A DNA stretch of 16,269 nucleotides. Origin: an uncultured Eubacteriales bacterium. GTDB taxonomy: Bacteria; Bacillota; Clostridia; Oscillospirales; Acutalibacteraceae. Numbering within the stretch: the stretch's first letter is position 1; every line of letters begins with the position of its first letter. The position numbers and the translations under genes are program-made. Under the pieces are notes generated by a model that worked only from the letters and a program-made list of their open reading frames with translations, was not told the DNA's origin and did no database searches. This document shows, in pieces, positions 7,107 to 15,624 of the stretch. The DNA lies in NCBI GenBank assembly GCA_948762645.1, contig CAQBRY010000038.1, positions 1 through 16,269 on the forward strand. The letters run 5' to 3'.

Positions 7107-7169
7107 TATATTTAAGTCTCACCCCAAACTCATTAATAATAATCAACAAACACTTTATATTTCTATATA

Positions 7170-7991
7170 TTATATCTTAATAAATTGACTTAGTATATGT
7201 TGATTAGACTTTTTAACTCTTTCTCTTCCTTTTCTTATATTTATAATTATAACAAGAGTAAACATTATTACAAATAATACTGTAGATAAAGCGTTTATTT
7301 CAGGACTTATTATTCTTCTTGTCATAGAATATATAGTCAAAGGCAATGTTTGTACTGTACCGCTTGTAAAATAACTTATCAAAAAATCGTCTATTGACAT
7401 CGTAAATGACATCATAAATCCAGTCACTACCCCAGAAGTAATCTGAGGCATCACAACCTTAAAAAATGCCTGAAAATGATTACACCCCAAATCCTGTGCT
7501 GCTTCATATATACTTGAATCCATTTGTCTAAGCTTTGGCAGTACTGACAGCACTACATAAGGCAAACAAAACGTAGAATGAGACAATATTAATGTTAAAA
7601 GTCCGGGCTTTAAAAATCCAGTCTTACTATATATAAATACAAATAAAAGCATCATTGAAATACCCGTAACTATTTCAGGATTAAGCATTGGAAGATTTGT
7701 AATGTTAATTAAAACTTTTTTAAAAATACTTTTTGTGTTTACTATTCCAACTGCCGCCAAAGTACCCAAAACCGTAGCAATTACAGATGACACCACAGCT
7801 ATTATTATAGTATTGGAAAAAGCTGAAAGTATCTCAGAATTATTTATAAGTTTAATATACCATTTAAAAGTAAATCCTCCCCAAATAACTCTGCTTTTTG
7901 AATCGTTAAAAGAATATATTATAAGTATTGCTATCGGAGAGTATAAAAAAAGAAAAAAAAGAAACTGATATATTTTACTAAATAATTTCAA
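7170..7991 (-). CDS. potC: Spermidine/putrescine ABC transporter permease PotC
   Basis: About 273 residues from TTG 7991, chosen because GGAGG lies 8 nt upstream; a TTG at 8006 is also open but overlaps that site. An inner-membrane permease of the BPD_transp_1 type with about six hydrophobic segments. The cytoplasmic EAA loop that docks with the ATPase is clear (EAAQDLGCNHFQAFFKVVMP), and the PotC-like segment SFTMSIDDFLISYFTSG follows. The N-terminus (FLFFLFLYSPIAILIIYSFND) is typical of PotC. It lies 17 bp after potB and completes the PotB-PotC channel. Confidence 0.92.
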   Translation of the reverse strand: MKLFSKIYQFLFFLFLYSPIAILIIYSFNDSKSRVIWGGFTFKWYIKLINNSEILSAFSNTIIIAVVSSVIATVLGTLAAVGIVNTKSIFKKVLINITNLPMLNPEIVTGISMMLLFVFIYSKTGFLKPGLLTLILSHSTFCLPYVVLSVLPKLRQMDSSIYEAAQDLGCNHFQAFFKVVMPQITSGVVTGFMMSFTMSIDDFLISYFTSGTVQTLPLTIYSMTRRIISPEINALSTVLFVIMFTLVIIINIRKGRERVKKSNQHILSQFIKI

Positions 7992-8008
7992 ATACTTGTC
8001 CTCCAAAA

Positions 8009-8854
8009 CTAAATTACTATATTTTTATCTCTGGAATCATCATTGTCAAACTGGTTCATTATTCCCATACATATTAATATTAAAACTATTAAAAATAGTG
8101 AAATAGCCGAACCCAAATTAGGATTATAAGTATTACCTAAAAACTGCATCTCTATCAAATCGCCTATTAATAAATTGGCTCCTCCGCCCAACATTTTAGA
8201 TATTATAAAAGTACTGACGGCTGGAACAAATACCATCGTAACCCCAGAAATTACTCCGGGAATACTTAGCGGAAAAATAATTTTTATAAACGTCATTACC
8301 CTGTTAGCACCCAAATCATGAGCTGCCTCAATAAGACTATTATCAATTTTTATAAGTACGGAATAAATCTGAAGTACCATATAAGGAATAAAATTATATA
8401 CCATTCCTAAAATTATTGCACCTTGAGTGTTTATTAAGCTTAGACCATTAAATCCCAAAGTTCGTAAAAAAGAGTTAAGCAAACCGTTATTTTCTAAAAT
8501 CGTCATCCATGCATACGTTCTTAATAAAAAACTCATCCACATAGGTATCATCAAAACCATAATTATAATATTTTGTTTGGAAGAATCTATTTTTGATATA
8601 AAGTATGCCATAGGATACCCTAGTATAAAACATATTAACGTAGATAAAAACCCTAACCATATTGAGTTAAGAAAAACGTTAGAATATTTACCCACATTAA
8701 TTATATTATCAAACGTAAAATTACCACTTAAATCTGTAAATGAAAATCCCAGTATCAAAGCCAACGGTACAACAATAAAAACCGCCAACCATACAACATA
8801 AGGAACCATTATTACTTTATAACTTAATTTTTTATTTACAGTTTTGTTCTTCAT
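8009..8854 (-). CDS. potB: Spermidine/putrescine ABC transporter permease PotB
   Basis: About 281 residues from ATG 8854 (MKNKTVNKKLSYKVIMVPY); the frame stays open to a GTG at 8884, and neither start has a strong Shine-Dalgarno. An integral-membrane permease with about six hydrophobic stretches and the EAA loop EAAHDLGANRVMTFIKIIFP that contacts PotA. The DLSGNFTFDNI segment before the second membrane span is typical of PotB. The start overlaps the end of potA by 23 bp, which suggests translational coupling. It pairs with PotC to form the translocation pore. Confidence 0.92.
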   Translation of the reverse strand: MKNKTVNKKLSYKVIMVPYVVWLAVFIVVPLALILGFSFTDLSGNFTFDNIINVGKYSNVFLNSIWLGFLSTLICFILGYPMAYFISKIDSSKQNIIIMVLMIPMWMSFLLRTYAWMTILENNGLLNSFLRTLGFNGLSLINTQGAIILGMVYNFIPYMVLQIYSVLIKIDNSLIEAAHDLGANRVMTFIKIIFPLSIPGVISGVTMVFVPAVSTFIISKMLGGGANLLIGDLIEMQFLGNTYNPNLGSAISLFLIVLILICMGIMNQFDNDDSRDKNIVI

Positions 8855-9938
8855 AAAATTCATCACTGAAAGCACTATAGTCACCCATCTTTCCCGAATA
8901 ATTTGATTTTTTCATTATGTGTATATCATCCGGATTTAAAATAAGTCCTATTTTATTTCCTTTACTTCTATGTTCAGTTGTTTGTATCATCCATTTAAGT
9001 CCGTCTACGTCCACTATGATCTCATTATGTACGCCTTTAAACGTAACAGAAGAAACTACCCCTGAAATATGACCTTTTTCATAGTCAACTACTTTAATAT
9101 CTTCCGGTCTTATTACTACGTCTACAGGCTCGTCCTTTCCGAAACCTTTATCCAGACATTTAAAAGTTTGTCCTGCAAATTTTACAACATAGTCATCTAT
9201 CATAGTTCCGTCCAAAATATTACTCTCACCTATAAAATCTGCAACAAATGCATTTTTAGGTTCGTCATATATTCCATTTGGAGTGCCTATTTGCTGTATT
9301 TTACCCTTGTCCATAACTATTACGGTGTCAGACATTGAAAGTGCTTCCTCTTGATCATGCGTTACAAAAATAAACGTTATACCTGTCCTTCTCTGGATCT
9401 TCTTAAGCTCTGACTGCATATCTTTTCTAAGTTTTAAGTCTAAAGCACCCAAAGGCTCATCTAATAAAAGTACTTTGGGGTGATTGGCAAGTGCCCTCGC
9501 TATAGCTACTCTTTGCTGCTGTCCGCCGGAAAGAGAACCTATGTTCCTATTCATAAAATTAGATAAGTTTACCATATCAAGCATTTCTTTTACCGTAGAA
9601 TCTATTTCCCGTTTAGATTTTTTCTGTATTCTCATTCCAAAAGCCACATTATCATATACGTTTAAATGAGGAAATAAAGAATATTTTTGGAAAATAGTAT
9701 TAACCTCTCTCTTATGAGGAGGAAGATTATTAATTTTTTTGCCTTCAAAAAATATTTCACCCTTATCCGGCAACAAAAATCCCCCTATTATACGAAGTAT
9801 AGTAGTTTTACCACATCCAGACGGTCCTAATAACGTAACAAACTCTCCATCCAATATATTTAGATGGAGATTATGCAGTATTGTCTCGCTTCCATAAGAT
9901 AGTTCAATATCTTTTAAAGTAATAATCGATTTTTTCAA
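8832..9938 (-). CDS. potA: Spermidine/putrescine ABC transporter ATP-binding protein
   Basis: 368 residues from TTG 9938, preferred because AAGGGG lies 9 nt upstream and the protein then begins MKKSIITLKDIELSYG; a GTG at 9977 is open but would overlap the preceding ORF and has no good ribosome site. This is the motor ATPase of the importer. It has Walker A GPSGCGKT (38-45), Q-loop Gln84, signature LSGGQ (136-140), Walker B VLLLDE (156-161) and H-loop His194 in THDQEEA. The C-terminal third (about 240-350) carries the TOBE-type regulatory domain seen in the PotA/MalK group (VDVVIRPEDIKV). All key residues are intact, and potB, potC and potD follow directly. Confidence 0.95.
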   Translation of the reverse strand: MKKSIITLKDIELSYGSETILHNLHLNILDGEFVTLLGPSGCGKTTILRIIGGFLLPDKGEIFFEGKKINNLPPHKREVNTIFQKYSLFPHLNVYDNVAFGMRIQKKSKREIDSTVKEMLDMVNLSNFMNRNIGSLSGGQQQRVAIARALANHPKVLLLDEPLGALDLKLRKDMQSELKKIQRRTGITFIFVTHDQEEALSMSDTVIVMDKGKIQQIGTPNGIYDEPKNAFVADFIGESNILDGTMIDDYVVKFAGQTFKCLDKGFGKDEPVDVVIRPEDIKVVDYEKGHISGVVSSVTFKGVHNEIIVDVDGLKWMIQTTEHRSKGNKIGLILNPDDIHIMKKSNYSGKMGDYSAFSDEFYEEQNCK

Positions 9939-9960
9939 TAATCTTTGCCCCTTGTCATTT

Positions 9961-10464
9961 TTATAAAATGTCTCCACTTATTGTAGTAGAAGTAAATATC
10001 AAATCTGGGTTTGTTGCTATTGCGTTTGCTGTCCTAGTAGCTGCTCCAGCCACACCCATGCAAAATGCTTTTAAAGCAAGCTTCTGCAATCCAAAACCAA
10101 AATCAGTATTTTTTATTTTAGTATCTATATCATAGTAATTGTTAATAAGCGTTTTTCTAGATGAACCTATAAAAGTTTTATACTATGCAACGTTAAAAGC
10201 ATTTTTAATAGTCCTTCCAACTTTTTCTAATTCACTTGCACCTTTTTTATTACTTACTATTTTTTCACTAAAAGCCTTTATAATTTCTATATTTTTCTCC
10301 ATAGGTGCTTTTATACCTTGTAAAAGAACTGTTAAATTAGTGTTTTTATAATTATTATCTTTCAATTTTTCTGTTAAAGTAAATATTACATCTCTCATTA
10401 ATTGTTCTCCAAGATATCCGTTATAGTTTGCAAAATATGTTAAATTTATTTTTTTAGATCCCAT
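9961..10464 (-). pseudogene. Unrecognised protein gene interrupted by an in-frame TAG
   Basis: From ATG 10464 (AGGAAAG just upstream; a further start at 10485 has none) the frame runs 93 codons to TAG at 10185-10183. It then continues in the same frame without another stop for 73 codons to TAA at 9961-9963. The second part has ordinary protein composition (for example FGFGLQKLALKAFCMGVAG and ATRTANAIATNPDLIF), so one gene of about 167 codons seems to carry a nonsense change. The first part is charged and soluble-looking (GYLGEQLMRDVIFTLTEKLK). I do not recognise the family. It sits between cysS and potA, ending 22 bp before the potA TTG. plsC ends in TAG, so TAG is a normal stop here. Alternatives are a sequencing error, a functional 93-residue product, or readthrough. 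Confidence 0.6.
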
Positions 10465-10483
10465 ATACTTTCCTACTATTAGC

Positions 10484-10511
10484 AAATTGTAGTTATAACG
10501 TACTACAATTT
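10484..10511. repeat. Perfect 10-bp inverted repeat between cysS and the TAG-interrupted ORF
   Basis: AAATTGTAGT (10484-10493) and ACTACAATTT (10502-10511) are perfect inverted copies with an 8-nt loop, 10 nt past the cysS stop. Only three T end the stem on the minus strand and no U-run follows, so it is a weak terminator at best. A TTGACT overlapping the cysS stop could be a -35 box, but no matching -10 is seen at the right spacing. It may be a partial terminator for cysS or an operator for the following genes. Confidence 0.55.
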
Positions 10512-10521
10512 ATTTAAAAAG

Positions 10522-11940
10522 TCAATATTTTTGTTCTATATACCATTTAACTCCATTTGCAGTATCTTCTAAAACTACATTTCTATTTTTTAACTCATCT
10601 CTAATTCTATCCGCAACAGCCCAATTTTTATTTTTTCTCGCTTCTTCTCTTTCATTTATCAAAGATATGATTTCCTCACTGTCTACTTTTAAATTCCTCT
10701 CATATAAAATTCCTAATACTTTACAAAGTTCATCAAACAAATCTAATATTTTTAAAACATCTTCCTTATTCAAGACTGTATTATCACTACAATTTATTAT
10801 AGTATTATACTTTTTCACCATATCAAACAACACTGAAATGGCATCCGCAGTATTTAAATCATCTTCCATACACTCTATAAATCTATCTTTAAATTCTTGT
10901 AAAATATTGTTATTACACATATCAGTATTACAATTACTTAGATTATCATTTTCTATTAAAAAATTCAAATTTTCTCTAAACTGATAAAGTCTATCAAGTG
11001 ATGAAATACATTGTTTTATAATTTCTTCACTATAATTGATCGGACTTCTATAATGGGATGAAATCATTAGATAGCGTATAGGCTCGTACCCATATTTTTC
11101 GGAAATTTCTCTTACAGTAAAAAAATTATTTAAAGATTTTGACATTTTTTTATTGTCAATATTTATATACCCATTATGAAGCCAATAATTAGCAAACTTG
11201 ACACCATTACAACACTGACTTTGAGCAATTTCATTTTCATGATGTGGAAAAATTAGATCTTGACCTCCGCAATGTATGTCTATACTGTTTCCTAAATATT
11301 TTTTAGCCATTACGGAACATTCTATATGCCATCCCGGACGTCCGCTCCCCCAAGGACTGTCCCAATGAGGCTCTCCCGGTTTAGAAGCCTTCCAAAGAGC
11401 AAAATCCAAAGGATCCTCTTTTATTTCTCCTACTTCCACTCTCGCTCCTGATTTTAAGGTATCTATAGTCTGTTTAGATAGTTTACCGTATTCATTGAAC
11501 TTTCTCGCTCTAAAATACACGTCCCCACTTGCAACAGCATAAGCATATCCCTTTGAAATAAGATCGGAAATCATCTCTATAATCTCCGCTATACATTCAC
11601 TTGCCTTGGGATGGGAGTCGGCTTCCATAACATTAAGTCCGGAAGAATCTTCTTTATATTCCTCCATATACTTCTCCGAAACCTCAACATAACTGACATT
11701 TTCCTCAATAGCTCTTTTAATTATTTTATCGTCTATATCAGTAAAATTCTGGACAAAACAAACATTATATCCTATATATTTCAAAAATCGTCTTAAAACG
11801 TCAAATACGCATATAGGTCTGGCATTTCCTATATGTATATAGTTATATACAGTAGGACCGCAAGCGTATATTTTTAACTTTTCCGAATCTATCGGTATAA
11901 ATTTTTCCTTTTGACGCGTCAAAGTATTATAAAATTTCAT
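10522..11940 (-). CDS. cysS: Cysteine--tRNA ligase
   Basis: 472 residues, class I synthetase that charges tRNA-Cys in the cytoplasm. The nucleotide-binding HIGN (36-39, in YNYIHIGNARP) and KMSKS (265-269) are intact. The four zinc ligands of the family are present: Cys27, Cys208, His233 and Glu237, the zinc conferring cysteine selectivity. A helical anticodon-binding part fills the C-terminal third. The length is normal (about 460-480). The ATG is preceded by GAGGG. It follows pgsA after 40 bp with no T-box leader, so it is likely expressed with the upstream genes. Confidence 0.97.
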   Translation of the reverse strand: MKFYNTLTRQKEKFIPIDSEKLKIYACGPTVYNYIHIGNARPICVFDVLRRFLKYIGYNVCFVQNFTDIDDKIIKRAIEENVSYVEVSEKYMEEYKEDSSGLNVMEADSHPKASECIAEIIEMISDLISKGYAYAVASGDVYFRARKFNEYGKLSKQTIDTLKSGARVEVGEIKEDPLDFALWKASKPGEPHWDSPWGSGRPGWHIECSVMAKKYLGNSIDIHCGGQDLIFPHHENEIAQSQCCNGVKFANYWLHNGYINIDNKKMSKSLNNFFTVREISEKYGYEPIRYLMISSHYRSPINYSEEIIKQCISSLDRLYQFRENLNFLIENDNLSNCNTDMCNNNILQEFKDRFIECMEDDLNTADAISVLFDMVKKYNTIINCSDNTVLNKEDVLKILDLFDELCKVLGILYERNLKVDSEEIISLINEREEARKNKNWAVADRIRDELKNRNVVLEDTANGVKWYIEQKY

Positions 11941-11980
11941 ATCATACCCTCTAAATATTTTATTTTTGAAAAATATAAAT

Positions 11981-12556
11981 CTACTTTATACAATCTTTAT
12001 TATAATATACATATAATATACCAGAAAATACAGTCAATATCGAAGATATCCAAAATACAGCACCACTAATTTTAACAATTAAATCAACATATGTATATCC
12101 TTCAAAATTATACCTTATAAATATTTCCCGTAACCCTTGGGAAAACATAATTAAAAATACTGAAAACATCTGACTAACCGTTTTTATTTTACCATAATAA
12201 TTTGCAGAAATTACTTTTCCACGTTCTATTGCTATAAGCCTTAAAGAAGTGACCATAAATTCCCTAAAAATTATTAGTACTACCGCAACACTGCAAACCA
12301 AACTTAGCTCTACAAAACACACCAGTATTGATATTATCAGAACCTTATCTGCAAGAGGATCTAAAAATTTACCTAAATTTGTAACTAATCCGTTTTTTCT
12401 TGCTAAATATCCGTCCAAATAGTCTGTGTAAGAGGCAAATACAAAAAACATAAGTGACCAAAAATACCTGTTCGGAACACTTTTGCACAATAGTAAAAAT
12501 AATATTAAAGGTATAAAACATATTCTTATAAGAGTAATTTTATTTGGTAAGTTCAT
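11981..12556 (-). CDS. pgsA: CDP-diacylglycerol--glycerol-3-phosphate 3-phosphatidyltransferase
   Basis: 191 residues, integral membrane enzyme making phosphatidylglycerol phosphate from CDP-diacylglycerol and glycerol 3-phosphate, the committed step to phosphatidylglycerol and cardiolipin. The CDP-alcohol phosphotransferase signature D-x2-D-G-x2-A-R-x8-G-x3-D-x3-D is complete at residues 45-70 (Asp45, Asp48, Asp66, Asp70). Hydrophobic segments flank it, and the N-terminus NLPNKITLIRICFIP is typical of PgsA. Normal length. It lies 20 bp after rimO; pgsA beside rimO near recA is a frequent order in Gram-positives. Confidence 0.95.
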   Translation of the reverse strand: MNLPNKITLIRICFIPLILFLLLCKSVPNRYFWSLMFFVFASYTDYLDGYLARKNGLVTNLGKFLDPLADKVLIISILVCFVELSLVCSVAVVLIIFREFMVTSLRLIAIERGKVISANYYGKIKTVSQMFSVFLIMFSQGLREIFIRYNFEGYTYVDLIVKISGAVFWISSILTVFSGILYVYYNKDCIK

Positions 12557-12576
12557 AAATTCTTCCCCATAAAACC

Positions 12577-13926
12577 TTATTTACAAATTTTAAAGGCCTT
12601 TCCTATTAAATCACACTGGTCATAAGATGTAATCTCAACGTAAATAAACCTTCCCACACAAACATCAATATCCCCGTCAGAACTAAAATAAATCCTTCCG
12701 TCTACATCCGGAGAATCTGCCTCGCTGCGTCCAACCCACATATTTTGTTCTTCGTCAAAGCCATCTACAATCACTTTTATTACTTTTCCCACTTGCAATC
12801 TACTATAATCTTCCATTATACGTTCTTGTTCTCTAATTAATATGTCGCACCTGCTTAATTTAATGTCTTCATCTACCTGATTTTTCATGTTAAACGCAGG
12901 AGTATCCTCCTCATTTGAATATTTAAAGCATCCCATACGCTCAAATCTGCACTCATTTACAAATCTAACAAGCTCTTCAAATTCTAAATCAGTTTCCCCA
13001 GGAAATCCACAAATAAAAGTAGTTCTTATTTTTACTCCTGGTATTTTGTTTCTTATTTTGAACATCAATTTAGAAAGTGAGTCAAAACTTCCAAGGCGGT
13101 TCATACTTTTTAGTATTTTCTCACTACAATGCTGAAGAGGAACGTCAATATACTTAAGTATTTTATCTTCTTTTGCTATTAAATTAATTAGTTCGTCATC
13201 TATTCTGTCGGGGTAACAATATAAAAGTCTTATCCACTTAATTCCCTCTACTTTGCAAAGCTCCTTTAAAAGTTTCGCAAGAGACGGTTTACCATAAATA
13301 TCCTCACCATACCTTGTAACGTCCTGAGCAATGACTAGCAGTTCCTTGACCCCTTCTTTAGAAAGCTTATTCGCCTCTTCCAATATATTCTCTATACTCC
13401 TGCTTCTAAATCTTCCCCTTATTAAGGGTATAGCACAATATGTACATCTATTATCACATCCGTCAGCTACTTTTAAATACGCATAATGACTTGGAGTAGT
13501 TAAAATTCTGTTTCCATAAAGAGGCATATTTAACTTATTGTCAAACTTACAAATTTTATTATCTTCCGTGACCTTATCTAACAAAGATACAATATCTGAA
13601 TTACAGCCAATTCCTATTACTCCATCTAATTCAGGTATTTCTTTTAATAATTCTTCCTTATACCTCTGAGCCAGACAGCCAGTGGATATAACATATTTGA
13701 GTCTGCTTTTTTTATCTTCCTTTAAACTTACTACTTTTAAAATCTCTTCTATACTTTCCCTTTTAGCATCTTCTATAAATCCGCAGGTATTTACGATTAT
13801 TATATCAGCCTCACTAAATTCGTAAACTACATTATATCTTTCACACGAATCTATTTTAGAAAGCAGAATTTCCGCATCTACTCTGTTTTTTTCGCATCCT
13901 AAACTTATCAGTCCAACATTATACAC
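12577..13926 (-). CDS. rimO: Ribosomal protein S12 methylthiotransferase
   Basis: 449 residues, radical-SAM enzyme that adds a methylthio group to a conserved aspartate of ribosomal protein S12. The N-terminal domain carries the three Cys of the second iron-sulfur cluster (Cys11, Cys48, Cys84). The radical-SAM motif CxxxCxxC is Cys157-Cys161-Cys164 (CDNRCTYC), followed by IPLIRGRFRSRS. A TRAM domain closes the protein (about 380-449). SLGCEKNRVD at the start favours RimO over the tRNA-modifying MiaB. The GTG start follows the recX stop with no gap; the only purine-rich site is about 13 nt upstream inside recX, so translation is probably coupled. Confidence 0.95.
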   Translation of the reverse strand: MYNVGLISLGCEKNRVDAEILLSKIDSCERYNVVYEFSEADIIIVNTCGFIEDAKRESIEEILKVVSLKEDKKSRLKYVISTGCLAQRYKEELLKEIPELDGVIGIGCNSDIVSLLDKVTEDNKICKFDNKLNMPLYGNRILTTPSHYAYLKVADGCDNRCTYCAIPLIRGRFRSRSIENILEEANKLSKEGVKELLVIAQDVTRYGEDIYGKPSLAKLLKELCKVEGIKWIRLLYCYPDRIDDELINLIAKEDKILKYIDVPLQHCSEKILKSMNRLGSFDSLSKLMFKIRNKIPGVKIRTTFICGFPGETDLEFEELVRFVNECRFERMGCFKYSNEEDTPAFNMKNQVDEDIKLSRCDILIREQERIMEDYSRLQVGKVIKVIVDGFDEEQNMWVGRSEADSPDVDGRIYFSSDGDIDVCVGRFIYVEITSYDQCDLIGKAFKICK

Positions 13927-14550
13927 TTAATTAAAATCATCCTTCCCCATATCTTCTTTATAAGCTAATATAGCACTGTTTATATCTGTAAAACTATACC
14001 CCGAATTCTGTAGGGACAAAGAAATTTTTTTGATATTTTCTTCATTGTCCATTTTTTCACTGTATTTTTTACTAAGCAAACAAAGTATCTGTTCTTTTTC
14101 ATTTGGAGATATTTCATCTATTATTTCAAGAATAGTATCCTTATCTATACCCTTTTTTGAAAGTTCAAATTTTACCCTTTTTACAGAAAAAAATTTTTTA
14201 AATAAACTTAAAGCATATTCCAGAGCAAATTTTCTGTCGTCGATAAGTCCCAATTTCTCCATCTTATCTACCGCTATATTTGCTGAATTCTCGTCATACT
14301 TACGCTTTATCTTATCCACAAGTTCTTTTCTTGAATGATTTCTATAGGAAAGCAGTCTAAACGCTTTCTCCTTAGATTTGTGCTTATTAACCTCAAATTT
14401 TATTTTATTTATTAAATCTAAGTCTATATTGCAGCCAACTGACAATTTATTTTTAAAAATGGTTTCTGAGTCTGCACTGAAAGTATAGTTCCCGTCTACA
14501 AACACAAGATTATTATCTTTTTTTCCCTTAACGATATTTGTAATAATCAT
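13927..14550 (-). CDS. recX: Regulatory protein RecX
   Basis: 207 residues, RecX family: a small helical protein that binds RecA filaments and limits their extension and activity. The three-helix repeats characteristic of the family are visible (AFRLLSYRNHSRKELVDKIKRKY, residues about 63-85; then GLIDDRKFALEYALSLFKKF and the C-terminal repeat around YSEKMDNEE). The ATG is preceded by AGGAAAAG. It is 9 bp after recA, the usual arrangement, so both should be made together. Length is within the family's range. Confidence 0.92.
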   Translation of the reverse strand: MIITNIVKGKKDNNLVFVDGNYTFSADSETIFKNKLSVGCNIDLDLINKIKFEVNKHKSKEKAFRLLSYRNHSRKELVDKIKRKYDENSANIAVDKMEKLGLIDDRKFALEYALSLFKKFFSVKRVKFELSKKGIDKDTILEIIDEISPNEKEQILCLLSKKYSEKMDNEENIKKISLSLQNSGYSFTDINSAILAYKEDMGKDDFN

Positions 14551-14559
14551 GGGCTTTTC

Positions 14560-15615
14560 CTACTTATCAGCAATTTCGTCAATTACAGGATCGGCTAAAT
14601 TTTTTGATACAGATGGCCTAGAATCATAAACACTATTTATACTATCTATTACTTTCTTTTCAATCTCTGAAGCTAAATCAGGAGTATTTTTAAAATATTC
14701 TTTAACATTATCTCTACCTTGTCCAAGCCTTTTATCGTTATACGAAAACCAAGCTCCGCTTTTTTGTACAATATTAAGTTTTACCGCTAAATCAAGAAGT
14801 TCTCCCATTCGTGAAATTCCTTGGCCGTACATAACGTCAAATTCTGCTTCTTTAAACGGAGGAGCTACTTTATTTTTTACTACCTTTGCTCTAGTTCTTG
14901 ACCCTATCATTTCTCCATTTGCCTTTAAAGTTTCAATTCTCCTTATGTCTATCCTTACAGAAGCATAAAATTTTAATGCCCTTCCTCCCGGAGTAACTTC
15001 AGGATTACCATATACGACTCCTACTTTTTCTCTTAGCTGATTAATAAATATAGCAACACAATTGGATTTAGAAATTGCTCCTGCAAGTTTTCGAAGTGCT
15101 TGAGACATTAATCTTGCTTGTAATCCTACGTGGGAATCTCCCATTTCTCCCTCTATTTCAGCACGAGGAACCAAAGCTGCAACAGAGTCAACAACTATTA
15201 CGTCTATTGCTCCGGATCTTACTAAAGACTCTGTAATTTCCAAAGCTTGTTCACCTGTATCGGGCTGAGAAACTAATAGTGAATCCACATCCACTCCCAA
15301 AGCTCTGGCATAAACCGGGTCAAGAGCATGTTCTACGTCTATAAACGCAGCATTTCCGCCATTTTTTTGTCCCTGTGCTATACAGTGAAGAGCTAAGGTG
15401 GTTTTTCCAGATGACTCGGGTCCATATATTTCTATTATCCTTCCTTTTGGAAGTCCACCTACGCCTAAAGCCAGATCTAAAGATAGTGACCCGGTAGAAA
15501 CAGAGTCTACTTGCATAGCTTCACTTTTTCCAAGTTTCATAACTGCACCTTTACCGAACTGTCTTTCTATTTGCCCGAGAGCAGTTTCTAATGCTTTGTT
15601 TTTATCAAATGCCAT
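14560..15615 (-). CDS. recA: Recombinase RecA
   Basis: 351 residues. An ATP-dependent strand-exchange protein that also triggers LexA self-cleavage. Walker A GPESSGKT is at 65-72, Walker B-type VIVVDSVAAL and the L2 region (INQLREKVGVVYGNPEVTPGG) are intact, and the conserved ALKFYASVR block follows. Start ATG with a strong GGAGG 6 nt upstream. The sequence continues as expected to a variable C-terminus without the long acidic tail of enterobacteria. It follows dapL by 9 bp. I see no SOS box here; any promoter is upstream, outside the window. Confidence 0.98.
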   Translation of the reverse strand: MAFDKNKALETALGQIERQFGKGAVMKLGKSEAMQVDSVSTGSLSLDLALGVGGLPKGRIIEIYGPESSGKTTLALHCIAQGQKNGGNAAFIDVEHALDPVYARALGVDVDSLLVSQPDTGEQALEITESLVRSGAIDVIVVDSVAALVPRAEIEGEMGDSHVGLQARLMSQALRKLAGAISKSNCVAIFINQLREKVGVVYGNPEVTPGGRALKFYASVRIDIRRIETLKANGEMIGSRTRAKVVKNKVAPPFKEAEFDVMYGQGISRMGELLDLAVKLNIVQKSGAWFSYNDKRLGQGRDNVKEYFKNTPDLASEIEKKVIDSINSVYDSRPSVSKNLADPVIDEIADK

Positions 15616-15624
15616 TTTATCCTC

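Noticed and set aside
7107..7169. Separate promoter for potD in the potC-potD gap
   Set aside because: A TATAAT-like string overlaps the potC stop but there is no -35 match at 16-18 bp.
10183..10185. TAG as a pyrrolysine or other recoded codon
   Set aside because: Pyrrolysine is known in methylamine methyltransferases, which this is not. plsC ends in TAG, so the codon acts as a normal stop in this genome.
11941..11980. T-box leader before cysS
   Set aside because: Only 40 bp separate pgsA and cysS, too short for a T-box, and no T-box core motif is visible.
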